From: Lichenibacterium dinghuense
GTDB lineage: Bacteria > Pseudomonadota > Alphaproteobacteria > Rhizobiales > Beijerinckiaceae
NCBI RefSeq assembly: GCF_021730615.1
Contig: NZ_JAJLMN010000001.1
Coordinates: forward strand, 4,227,501 to 4,291,500
DNA length: 64,000 nucleotides
Direction: 5' to 3'
Notes under the pieces: generated by a model
What the model was told of the DNA's origin: nothing
The model's database searches: none
Seen by the model: only the letters and a program-made list of their open reading frames with translations
In this document: in pieces, positions 45,704-53,223 of the stretch
Numbering within the stretch: the first letter of the stretch is position 1
Layout: each line of letters begins with the position of its first letter
Position numbers and translations under genes: made by a program

Positions 45704-45799
45704 ATGGACATGATCATCGGAACCGTCGAGGCCTTCGTCCTGGCCGGCGTCCTCGGCATCGCCAGCTTCGCCACGGCGGGCGTGCTCCACATCGGCTGA
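45704..45799 (+). CDS. Small membrane peptide, 31 residues
   Basis: ATG 45704 to TGA 45799 encodes 31 residues that are almost entirely one hydrophobic helix (VEAFVLAGVLGIASFATAGV) with a short N-terminus MDMIIGT. GGAG at 45692-45695 gives a well-placed ribosome-binding site, and a terminator precedes the gene. It ends 15 bases before the methyltransferase gene and may be translated from the same transcript. No family is recognised. Confidence 0.5.
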   Translation: MDMIIGTVEAFVLAGVLGIASFATAGVLHIG

Positions 45800-45814
45800 A
45801 CCGCGGAGGCCGGG

Positions 45815-46393
45815 TTGCGGCAGGACACGCTGGGGCGCGGACATTTCGAGGCCCTCTACGCCGCGCGGCCCGACCCGTGGCGCCTCGCCACCAGCGACTA
45901 CGAGCGAGCCAAATATGCCGCGACGCTCGCGGCGCTGCCCCGCCCCCGCTACGCGCGCGGCTTCGAGGTGGGCTGCGCGCTGGGCATCCTCACCGCCGAG
46001 CTCGGCCGGCGGTGCGACGACCTGCTGGCCGTCGAGCCGGTCGAGGCCGCGCTGCGGCAGGCCGCGGCCCGGCTCGCGGACCAGCCTCACGTCCGCCTCG
46101 CGCCCCTGTTCGTGCCCGGCGAGTGGCCCGGCGGGAGCTTCGACCTGATCGTGCTGTCCGAGGTGGTCGACTACCTCGGCGCGGACGACGTGGTGGCCCT
46201 GGCGGGCCGCGTCGTGGGCTCGCTGGAGCCGGGCGGGGACGTCGTCTTGGTCCACTGGGTCGGCAAGAAGCGCGGGGCCCCCTCGGGCGACGAGGCCTCC
46301 GACCGCTTCGTCGCGGCCGCGGGCGGCGCGGCCGCGGTGCTGCGCGCCGAGCGCAACGCCGACTACCGGCTCGACGTGCTCCGCCGGAGGTGA
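45815..46393 (+). CDS. SAM-dependent methyltransferase (NodS-like)
   Basis: A class I methyltransferase of 192 residues. The N-terminus HFEALYAARPDPWRLATSDY is characteristic of the NodS-like/SAM methyltransferase group. SAM motif I is GFEVGCALGILTAELG, and the post-motif region is FDLIVLSEVVDYL. NodS N-methylates a deacetylated chitooligomer terminus; here there are no other nod genes, so the substrate is unknown. The start is TTG 45815 with GGAGG upstream. Confidence 0.82.
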   Translation: MRQDTLGRGHFEALYAARPDPWRLATSDYERAKYAATLAALPRPRYARGFEVGCALGILTAELGRRCDDLLAVEPVEAALRQAAARLADQPHVRLAPLFVPGEWPGGSFDLIVLSEVVDYLGADDVVALAGRVVGSLEPGGDVVLVHWVGKKRGAPSGDEASDRFVAAAGGAAAVLRAERNADYRLDVLRRR

Positions 46394-46559
46394 GAGCACT
46401 CTGAAGTGGTGCTGCGCCGCAGCCCGCCGACCGGGCCCGAAACCGTCTCTCGCCCTGGAACGACGGAGCCGGTCAGCCGCTCGGCTCCGATCGCCGTCCG
46501 CCCGGTTGCCGGAAGCCGCCTCGCCTTCCTATGATGCGGCGGAAGATCGGGAGCGATTC

Positions 46560-47531
46560 ATGGCCAAGACCATCCGCATTCACGCATTCGGCGGTCCCGA
46601 GGTGTTCGAGGTCGAGGACGTCGACCTGCCCGCGCCCGGCCCCGGCGAGGTCCGCATCCGCCAGCGCGCCGTCGGGCTCAACTTCATCGACGTCTACCAG
46701 CGCTCCGGCATATACCCGAACCAGCTGCCGCTGATCCCCGGCAACGAGGCCGCGGGCGACGTCGTGGCGGTCGGCGAGGGCGTGACCGAGTTCGCGCCCG
46801 GCGACCGCGTCGCCTACGGCACGGCGCTCGGCGCCTACGCCGAGGAGCGCAACGTGCCGGCGCGCCTGCTCGTCCACCTGCCGGAGGCGATCTCCTACGA
46901 GGTCGGCGCCGTGATGATGCTGAAGGGGCTCACCGCCCAGTACCTCCTGCGCCAGACCTTTCCCGTCGTGCCGGGCAACACCATCCTGGTGCACGCGGCG
47001 GCGGGCGGCGTCGGCCAGTTCCTGTGCCAGTGGGGCCACGCGCTCGGTGCCACCGTGATCGGCACCGCCGGCTCGCCCGAGAAGTGCGAGCTCGCCAAGT
47101 CGCACGGCGCCGACCACTGCATCGACTACCGCAGGGAGGACTTCGCCGAGCGCGTGAAGGAGATCACGGAGGGCAAGCTCTGCGACGTGGTCTACGACGC
47201 CATCGGCAAGGCCACCTATCCGAAGTCGCTCGACTGCATCCGGCCGCTCGGCATGTTCGTGTCCTACGGCGCGGCCTCGGGCGCGATCGAGAACTTCGAC
47301 ATCGGCCTGCTGGCCCGCAAGGGGTCGCTCTTCGCGACGCGCCCGACGCTGTTCACCTACGCGGCCAAGCGCGAGGCCCTCGTGTCCATGACGGAGGACC
47401 TCACCACCGCCATCGAGAGCGGCGCGGTTCGGCCCGAAGTGTCGGCCCGCTACCCGCTCGCCGAGGTGGCGGCGGCCCACCGGGCGCTCGAAGCGCGCGA
47501 GACCACCGGCTCCACCGTCCTGGTGCCCTGA
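46560..47531 (+). CDS. NADPH:quinone oxidoreductase (zinc-independent MDR family)
   Basis: A medium-chain dehydrogenase/reductase of 323 residues without the zinc ligands of alcohol dehydrogenase. Motifs: IPGNEAAGDVVAVGEGV and the NADPH loop VHAAAGGVGQFLCQWG, then the GTAGSPEKCELAKSHGADH region of quinone oxidoreductase 1 (Qor). Cytoplasmic. ATG 46560 was chosen over an upstream in-frame ATG at 46506. Only three bases separate it from the ABC transporter ATPase gene, so it may be the first gene of that operon. Confidence 0.9.
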   Translation: MAKTIRIHAFGGPEVFEVEDVDLPAPGPGEVRIRQRAVGLNFIDVYQRSGIYPNQLPLIPGNEAAGDVVAVGEGVTEFAPGDRVAYGTALGAYAEERNVPARLLVHLPEAISYEVGAVMMLKGLTAQYLLRQTFPVVPGNTILVHAAAGGVGQFLCQWGHALGATVIGTAGSPEKCELAKSHGADHCIDYRREDFAERVKEITEGKLCDVVYDAIGKATYPKSLDCIRPLGMFVSYGAASGAIENFDIGLLARKGSLFATRPTLFTYAAKREALVSMTEDLTTAIESGAVRPEVSARYPLAEVAAAHRALEARETTGSTVLVP

Positions 47532-47534
47532 AGC

Positions 47535-49127
47535 GTGGCGGCGCCCGACGTCTCGCCCTCCGTCCACACGCCGGCGCCGCTCGTCGCGGTCCGCGGCCTG
47601 TCGAAGAGCTTCGGGCCCGTCCACGCCAACCGGGACGTCGACCTCGACGTCCTCGCCGGCGAGAACCACGCGCTGCTCGGCGAGAACGGCGCCGGCAAGT
47701 CGACGCTGGTCAAGATGCTCTACGGGCTGCTGCAGCCCTCCGCGGGCGAGATCCTGTGGCAGGGTCGCCCGGTGGTGCTGGGCAGCCCCGAGGCCGCGCG
47801 GAGCCTCGGCATCGGCATGGTGTTCCAGCACTTCTCGCTGTTCGAGAACCTGTCGGTGGCGGAGAACATCGCGCTGGTGCTGCCGCCCGAGCGGTCGGCC
47901 GCGCTCGACGCCCGCATCCGCGGCCTCGGCGAGCGCTACGGCCTCAAGCTCGAGCCGTCGCGGCCCGTCTGGTCGCTGTCGGCGGGCGAGCGCCAGCGCA
48001 TCGAGATCGCGCGCGTCCTGCTCCAGGACCCGAAGCTGATGATCCTCGACGAGCCGACCTCGGTGCTGACGCCGCAGGAGGCTGAGTCGCTCTTCGCCAT
48101 CCTGGACCGCCTGAAGGCGGAAGGGCGCGCGCTGCTCTACATCTCGCACCGGCTCGACGACGTCCGCCGCCTGTGCGAGCGCGCCACGATCCTGCGCGCC
48201 GGCCGCGTCGTCGGCACCTGCGACCCCCGCACTGAAACGGCCCGCTCGATGGCGGCGCAGATGGTGGGGGCGCAGATCGCCGAAGTGTCGGCGCGCGGCG
48301 CCGCGGTCGGCCCCGAGCGCTTCGCCGTCCGCGGCCTGTCGCTGCCCTCCCCGAGCCTCCACGCGACCGCGCTGCGCGGCATCGACCTGTCCGTGCGCGG
48401 CGGCGAGGTCCTGGGCGTCGCCGGGGTGGCCGGCAACGGGCAGGACGAGCTCTTCGCCGCGCTGTCGGGCGAGCGGCTGGCCGACAGCGCGGAGGCTGTG
48501 CTCATCGACGGGCGGCCCGCGGGCCGCGACGGCATCACGGAGCGGCGCCGGCGCGGCGCGGCCTTCGTGCCCGAGGAGCGCAACGGCCACGCCGCCGTGC
48601 CGGGCTTCGCGCTCAGCGACAACCTCGTCCTGTCGCGCCACGCCACCGGCGAAGTCAGCCGCGGCGGCTTCCTGCGCGGCGGCGTCGCGCGGCGCATCGC
48701 CGAGAGGGTGATCCGCTCCTTCGACGTGCGGGTGGGCTCGCCCGACCCCGCGGCCCGCACCCTGTCGGGCGGCAACCTGCAGAAGTTCGTGGTGGGCCGC
48801 GAGATCCTGCGCGAACCCGGCGTACTGGTGATCAACCAGCCGACCTGGGGCGTCGACGCGCTGGCGGGCGCCGCCATCCACCAGGCCATCCTCGACCTCG
48901 CCGCCCGCGGCTCGGCCGTGGTGGTGATCAGCCAGGATCTCGACGAGCTGTTCCGCCTGTGCGACCGGCTCTGCGTGATCCACGACGGCGCGCTCTCGCC
49001 CGCCACCCCGACGGCCGCGACGGACCGCGACGACGTGGGGCTGCGCATGGCCGGCACAGCTCCGTCGTCGGCCGGAGGCCCGGCCGCGGGCACAAAGGTT
49101 GCAAGTTCGTCGACCCATGCGCATTGA
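47535..49127 (+). CDS. ABC transporter ATP-binding protein, nucleoside/BMP type
   Basis: A double ATPase subunit of 530 residues. Domain 1 has Walker A GENGAGKST, signature LSAGERQRIEIARVLL and Walker B LMILDEPTSVL. Domain 2 has the atypical GVAGNGQDELF loop and LSGGNLQKFVVGREIL. This layout is that of sugar and nucleoside uptake ATPases (YufO/NupA, RbsA). It starts GTG 47535. Two permease genes follow with overlaps (11 bases, then GTGA), and the BMP-type binding protein lies further on. Together they form a complete importer, probably for nucleosides or purines. Confidence 0.93.
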   Translation: MAAPDVSPSVHTPAPLVAVRGLSKSFGPVHANRDVDLDVLAGENHALLGENGAGKSTLVKMLYGLLQPSAGEILWQGRPVVLGSPEAARSLGIGMVFQHFSLFENLSVAENIALVLPPERSAALDARIRGLGERYGLKLEPSRPVWSLSAGERQRIEIARVLLQDPKLMILDEPTSVLTPQEAESLFAILDRLKAEGRALLYISHRLDDVRRLCERATILRAGRVVGTCDPRTETARSMAAQMVGAQIAEVSARGAAVGPERFAVRGLSLPSPSLHATALRGIDLSVRGGEVLGVAGVAGNGQDELFAALSGERLADSAEAVLIDGRPAGRDGITERRRRGAAFVPEERNGHAAVPGFALSDNLVLSRHATGEVSRGGFLRGGVARRIAERVIRSFDVRVGSPDPAARTLSGGNLQKFVVGREILREPGVLVINQPTWGVDALAGAAIHQAILDLAARGSAVVVISQDLDELFRLCDRLCVIHDGALSPATPTAATDRDDVGLRMAGTAPSSAGGPAAGTKVASSSTHAH

Positions 49128-50205
49128 GCTCCAGCCCCGCCTCGACCCGCCGCGTTGGCTCGGCCTCGCCGCGCCGGTCGCCGCCTTCGCGCTGGCGCTC
49201 CTCGTCGGCGGCGTCCTCGTGGCGGCGCTCGGCCGCTCGCCGCTCGACGCCTTCCGGGTCTATTTCGTCGACCCGCTGACGCAGGACTGGTCGCTGGCCG
49301 CGCTGGCCGTTAAGGCGTCGCCGCTGGTGATGATCGCGGTCGGCCTGTGCTTCTGCTTCCGCGCCAACCTGTGGAACATCGGCGCCGAGGGCCAGTTCGT
49401 GGTCGGCGGCGCCTGCGGGGGCGCCCTGGCGCTCGCGACCCACGGCGTCGACCACATGGGGCCGCTCGGCGGCGCCTGGATCCTGCCCGCCCTGCTGGCG
49501 CTCGGCGCGATCGGCGGCGCCCTCTACGCGCTGATCCCGGCGCTCCTGCGCGTCGCCCTCGGCGTCAACGAGATCCTGTCGAGCCTGATGCTGGTCTACG
49601 TGGCGGGGCTCGGGCTCGACTACCTCGTGCGCGGGCCCTGGCGCGACCCCGCGGGCTTCAACTTCCCCGTCTCGGTCAACTTCGACCCCGAGGCGACGCT
49701 GCCGAACCTCGTCGACGGCCTGTCGCTGCACGCCGGCGTGCTCATCACCCTCGCGGTCGTGGTGCTGGCCGCGCTGGTCTTCTCGCGCACCCTGTTCGGC
49801 TACGAGATCCGCTGCGTCGGCGCGGCGCCCCGGGCCGCGCGCTTCTCGGGCTTCAGCGAGCGCCGGCTGACGCTGCTCGTCTTCGCCCTGTCGGGCGGCC
49901 TCGCGGGGCTCGCCGGCGCGATCGAGGTGGCGGGGCCGATCGGCCAGCTCCAGCCCTCGATCTCGCCGGGCTACGGCTTCACGGCCATCATCGTGGCCTA
50001 TCTCGGGCGGCTCCAGCCGGTCGGCGTGCTGGTCGCCGGCCTCGTGCTGGCGCTCACCTACGTGGGCGGGGAGGGCGCGCAGATCGCGCTGAAGCTGCCG
50101 CTCGACGTCACCAAGGCGTTCCAGGGCGTGCTGCTCGTCTGCGTGCTCGGCGCGGACGTCGCCACGCGCTACCAGGTGCGGATCATCGGGCGGGTGATGG
50201 CGTGA
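49117..50205 (+). CDS. ABC transporter permease 1, nucleoside/BMP type
   Basis: An inner-membrane permease of 362 residues with about ten helices, in the BPD_transp_2 family (YufP-like). Motifs: FRANLWNIGAEGQFVVGG, ALGVNEILSSLMLVYVAGLG and SPGYGFTAIIVAYLGRL. ATG 49117 overlaps the ATPase gene by 11 bases. It pairs with the next permease to form the heterodimeric channel. Confidence 0.92.
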   Translation: MRIELQPRLDPPRWLGLAAPVAAFALALLVGGVLVAALGRSPLDAFRVYFVDPLTQDWSLAALAVKASPLVMIAVGLCFCFRANLWNIGAEGQFVVGGACGGALALATHGVDHMGPLGGAWILPALLALGAIGGALYALIPALLRVALGVNEILSSLMLVYVAGLGLDYLVRGPWRDPAGFNFPVSVNFDPEATLPNLVDGLSLHAGVLITLAVVVLAALVFSRTLFGYEIRCVGAAPRAARFSGFSERRLTLLVFALSGGLAGLAGAIEVAGPIGQLQPSISPGYGFTAIIVAYLGRLQPVGVLVAGLVLALTYVGGEGAQIALKLPLDVTKAFQGVLLVCVLGADVATRYQVRIIGRVMA

Positions 50206-51125
50206 GCCTCGACCTCGTGCAACTCGTCCTGGTCACGGTGGTGACCGCCGCGACGCCGCTGTTCCTCGCGGCCCTCGGCGAACTCGTGGCCGAGCGGTCC
50301 GGCGTCCTGAACCTCGGCGTCGAGGGCATGATGGTGATGGGCGCGGCCTGCGCCTTCGCGGCCGCCTACCTGACTGGCTCGACGCTGGTCGGGGCGCTGG
50401 CCGGCGTCGCCGTCGGCGCCCTGATGGCGCTGCTGTTCGGCCTGCTGACCGTGGTCTTCGCCGTGAGCCAAGTCGCGGCCGGCCTCGCGCTGACGATCTT
50501 CGGGCTCGGCCTGTCGGGCCTCGTCGGCAGCGGCTTCGTCGGGCTGAAGCGCGAGGCGGCGCCCCATCTCTTCATCCCCGGCCTCACCGACCTGCCGCTG
50601 GTCGGGCACCTCGTGTTTGGCGAGGACGCCTTCGTCTACGCGGCGATCCTCCTCGCCTTCGCGGTGTCCCGCGTGCTGCGCCGCACCCGCGCGGGCCTCG
50701 TGCTGCGCGCGGTGGGCGACAACCACGCCTCCGCCCACGCGCTCGGCGTGCCGGTGCTGCGGGTGCGCCTGCTCGCCGTGCTGTTCGGCGGCGCCTGCGC
50801 GGGGCTCGGCGGGGCCTACCTGTCGCTCTCCTACACGCCGTTCTGGGCGCCGGAGATGACGGCGGGCCGCGGCTGGATCGCCCTCGCCCTCGTGGTCTTC
50901 GCGTCCTGGCGGCCGTGGCGGGCGCTCGCCGGCGCGATCCTGTTCGGCGGCGCCACCGTGCTGCAGCTCCAGGCGCAGGCCTCCGGCCTCGGCCTGCCGG
51001 GCCAGCTCATGTCGTCCGTCCCCTACCTCGTGACGCTGCTGGCGCTGGTGGTCCTGTCGCTGCGCCGGGGCAGCGGCTCGGTCGCGCCCGCCATGCTGGG
51101 GACGGCTTTCGTGCCGGATCGTTGA
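50202..51125 (+). CDS. ABC transporter permease 2, nucleoside/BMP type
   Basis: Second channel subunit (YufQ-like), 307 residues. Motifs: LGELVAERSGVLNLGVEGMM and AHALGVPVLRVRLLAVLFGG, with about eight to nine helices. It starts GTG 50202, sharing GTGA with the previous gene. A GFA-family gene starts five bases after its stop, separating it from the substrate-binding gene. Confidence 0.92.
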   Translation: MSLDLVQLVLVTVVTAATPLFLAALGELVAERSGVLNLGVEGMMVMGAACAFAAAYLTGSTLVGALAGVAVGALMALLFGLLTVVFAVSQVAAGLALTIFGLGLSGLVGSGFVGLKREAAPHLFIPGLTDLPLVGHLVFGEDAFVYAAILLAFAVSRVLRRTRAGLVLRAVGDNHASAHALGVPVLRVRLLAVLFGGACAGLGGAYLSLSYTPFWAPEMTAGRGWIALALVVFASWRPWRALAGAILFGGATVLQLQAQASGLGLPGQLMSSVPYLVTLLALVVLSLRRGSGSVAPAMLGTAFVPDR

Positions 51126-51129
51126 TCCG

Positions 51130-51552
51130 GTGCCGGACGCCGCCGGTCCCGCCGGGCGCCTCGCCGGCCGCTGCTTCTGCGGGCGCGTCGGATACGAGGT
51201 CGCGGATGCCTTCCGCTACGCCATGTACTGCCACTGCTCCCTGTGCCGCCGCCGCACCGGCTCGGCCTTCAAGGCCCTGGCCGGGATCGAGGCCGGCGCG
51301 CTGACGCTGAAGGCCGAGGCCGCGGACGTCGCCACGCTCGGGGGCGACGGCTGGCACGACGTGTCGTGCCGCCGCTGCGGCTCGCTGCTCTACGCCGTCG
51401 TGCGCGGCGGCGGCTTCGTCCACGTCGCCATGGGCACGCTCGTCGATGAGCCGGCGATCCGCCCCTCCATGCACGTCTTCGTCGGCTCGAAGGCGCCGTG
51501 GTACGAGATCGCCGACGACCTGCCCCGCTTCGATGGCGCCCCGCCGGCCTGA
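51130..51552 (+). CDS. GFA family protein (glutathione-dependent formaldehyde-activating type)
   Basis: A 140-residue zinc protein. The GFA cysteine pattern is complete: GRCFCGRVGYEV, YCHCSLCRRRTGSAF, and CRRCGSLLY. Family members include a protein that binds glutathione and formaldehyde; most are of unknown function. The start is GTG 51130, four bases after the permease stop, so it is in the transporter transcript. It is an odd insertion between permease and binding-protein genes. Confidence 0.88.
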   Translation: MPDAAGPAGRLAGRCFCGRVGYEVADAFRYAMYCHCSLCRRRTGSAFKALAGIEAGALTLKAEAADVATLGGDGWHDVSCRRCGSLLYAVVRGGGFVHVAMGTLVDEPAIRPSMHVFVGSKAPWYEIADDLPRFDGAPPA

Positions 51553-51590
51553 GGCCGCGGGCGCCTCCGCGGGCTGGGCCGGCACGTGGA

Positions 51591-51602
51591 TTGCATATAA
51601 AA
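51591..51602 (+). promoter_or_regulatory. Possible extended -10 element for the binding-protein gene
   Basis: TTGCATATAAAA at 51591-51602 contains TATAAA in a strongly GC-rich setting, 45 bases before the BMP protein ATG. No clear -35 lies 17 bases upstream. A separate promoter would raise binding-protein levels above the permeases, as is common in importers. Confidence 0.35.
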
Positions 51603-51646
51603 CAGGCAACGGCGCCGCCCCGGCGCCGATCGGGAAGGACCTGACG

Positions 51647-52714
51647 ATGGGTGACTGGATGAAGGGCGCGGCGGTGGTGGCCTTGGCCGCGCTGGCCGGC
51701 ACGGCGGCGCGCGCCGAGGACAAGATGAAGGTCGGCTTCGTCTACGTCGGCCCGGTCGGCGACTTCGGCTATTCCTACCAGCACGACCAGGGCCGGCAGT
51801 TCCTGCAGAAGCAGCTCGGCGACGCGGTGGAGACCACCTTCCTGGAGAACGTGCCCGAGACCGACTCGCAGCGCGCCTTCGAGCAGCTCGCCCGTTCCGG
51901 CTACAAGATGATCTTCGGCACGTCCTTCGGCTTCATGGACCCGATGCTGAAGGTAGCGAAGCAGTTCCCCAAGGTCGATTTCGAGCACGCCACCGGCTAC
52001 AAGCAGGCGCCGAACCTCGCCACCTACTCGGCCCGCTTCTACGAGGGCCGCTACATCATGGGCGAGATCGCCGCCAAGGTGTCGAAGACCCATTCGGTCG
52101 GCTACATCGCCTCCTTCCCGATCCCCGAGGTGATCTCCGGCATCGACGCCTTCATGCTCGGCGCCCAGAAGGTCGACCCGAACTTCAAGATCAAGATCGT
52201 GTGGGTGAACACCTGGTTCGACCCCGGCAAGGAGGCCGACGCCGCGAAGGCCCTGATCGCGCAGGGCGTCGACGTCATCGCCCAGCACACCGACTCGGCG
52301 GCGCCGCTGCAGGAGGCCGAGAAGGCCGGCATCCACGGCTTCGGCCAGTCCTCCGACATGGCGAAGTTCGCCCCCAAGGCGATCCTCACCTCGCTCGAGG
52401 ACAACTGGGGGCCCTACTACGTGCAGGAGATCAAGGCGGTCCAGAACGGCACCTGGAAGTCGCACGACACCTGGGGCGGCCTCGCCGCCGGCATGGTGGT
52501 GATGGGCCCCTACGAGAACATGCCCGCCGACGTGAAGGCGATGGCCGAGAAGACCGAGGCCGACATCAAGTCGGGCGCCGTCAAGGTCTTCGCCGGGCCG
52601 ATCACCAAGCAGGACGGCACGGAGGCCGTGAAGGCCGGCGAGGTGATGCCCGACAAGGAGATCCTCGGCCTGAACTGGTACGTGAAGGGCGTGGACGACA
52701 AGGTCCCGCAATGA
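51647..52714 (+). CDS. BMP family ABC substrate-binding protein
   Basis: A periplasmic binding protein of the Bmp/PnrA family, 355 residues, which bind nucleosides or purines. A short Sec signal peptide ends near ARA (residue 23); there is no lipobox, so it is soluble, unlike the spirochaete lipoproteins. Motifs: KVGFVYVGPVGDFGYSYQHD, FGTSFGFMDPMLKVA, and VDVIAQHTDSAAPLQEAEKA. ATG 51647 follows GGGAAGGAC. It completes the importer encoded from 47535. Confidence 0.93.
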   Translation: MGDWMKGAAVVALAALAGTAARAEDKMKVGFVYVGPVGDFGYSYQHDQGRQFLQKQLGDAVETTFLENVPETDSQRAFEQLARSGYKMIFGTSFGFMDPMLKVAKQFPKVDFEHATGYKQAPNLATYSARFYEGRYIMGEIAAKVSKTHSVGYIASFPIPEVISGIDAFMLGAQKVDPNFKIKIVWVNTWFDPGKEADAAKALIAQGVDVIAQHTDSAAPLQEAEKAGIHGFGQSSDMAKFAPKAILTSLEDNWGPYYVQEIKAVQNGTWKSHDTWGGLAAGMVVMGPYENMPADVKAMAEKTEADIKSGAVKVFAGPITKQDGTEAVKAGEVMPDKEILGLNWYVKGVDDKVPQ

Positions 52715-53223
52715 CGCGGCGCTGATCCGCCCTCGGCGCGGATCGGGCCAGGGCGCGTGACGGCAGTGCGCCGGCGCGCCTCGCATCCCCGAAGGGTCCG
52801 CGCGGCATGCGCAGGCCGCGAGAGCCATCCACGGCCCGACGCGGGGCTCGGCCGATCGCGTCGAGCCCCGCTTCGGACGGACGCGCCCTGACGAGCGACA
52901 TCCGCATCGGCAAGCGAGCGGATGCCGCGTGGATCCCCGGCGTGGGACGGCGGCGGAAACCAGACCGCCTCGACCCGCCCCCATGGACGCCGAAGTCGAT
53001 GAAGCCCGTCGCCGGCATCGGCGAGACTCTCAACAAATGATCGTCCGTCGCACTGCCGCATCTTTCGTCCAGATCCGATGCTTCGAGATTTGCTTCGCCT
53101 CATATTCGGCCAACAGCCGGGGCGGAGCATCGACAGTATATCATTTGATGCTTGAAGTGCAGCACGATTATTTAAGCCATCCGGCGTCATGACTGCACAC
53201 CAGCGGTGTCGTTCGAGGCTGGT
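52715..53223. other. Gene-free 509-base region with three perfect hairpins
   Basis: Between the binding-protein gene and the MHYT-GGDEF-EAL gene there is no convincing ORF. Three perfect stems are visible: GATCCGC/GCGGATC (52724-52730 with 52738-52744), GCGGGGCTCG/CGAGCCCCGC (52841-52850 with 52862-52871) and CATCCGC/GCGGATG (52899-52905 with 52918-52924). The last 180 bases (53040-53220) are markedly AT-richer (for example GTATATCATTTGATG) and probably hold the promoter of the c-di-GMP gene. Confidence 0.5.

Noticed and set aside
52807-53040. A 77-codon plus-strand frame in the gene desert before the GGDEF-EAL gene
   Set aside because: Low-complexity Arg/Pro product, no ribosome-binding site, and it overlaps two perfect hairpins, so structure explains the region better.
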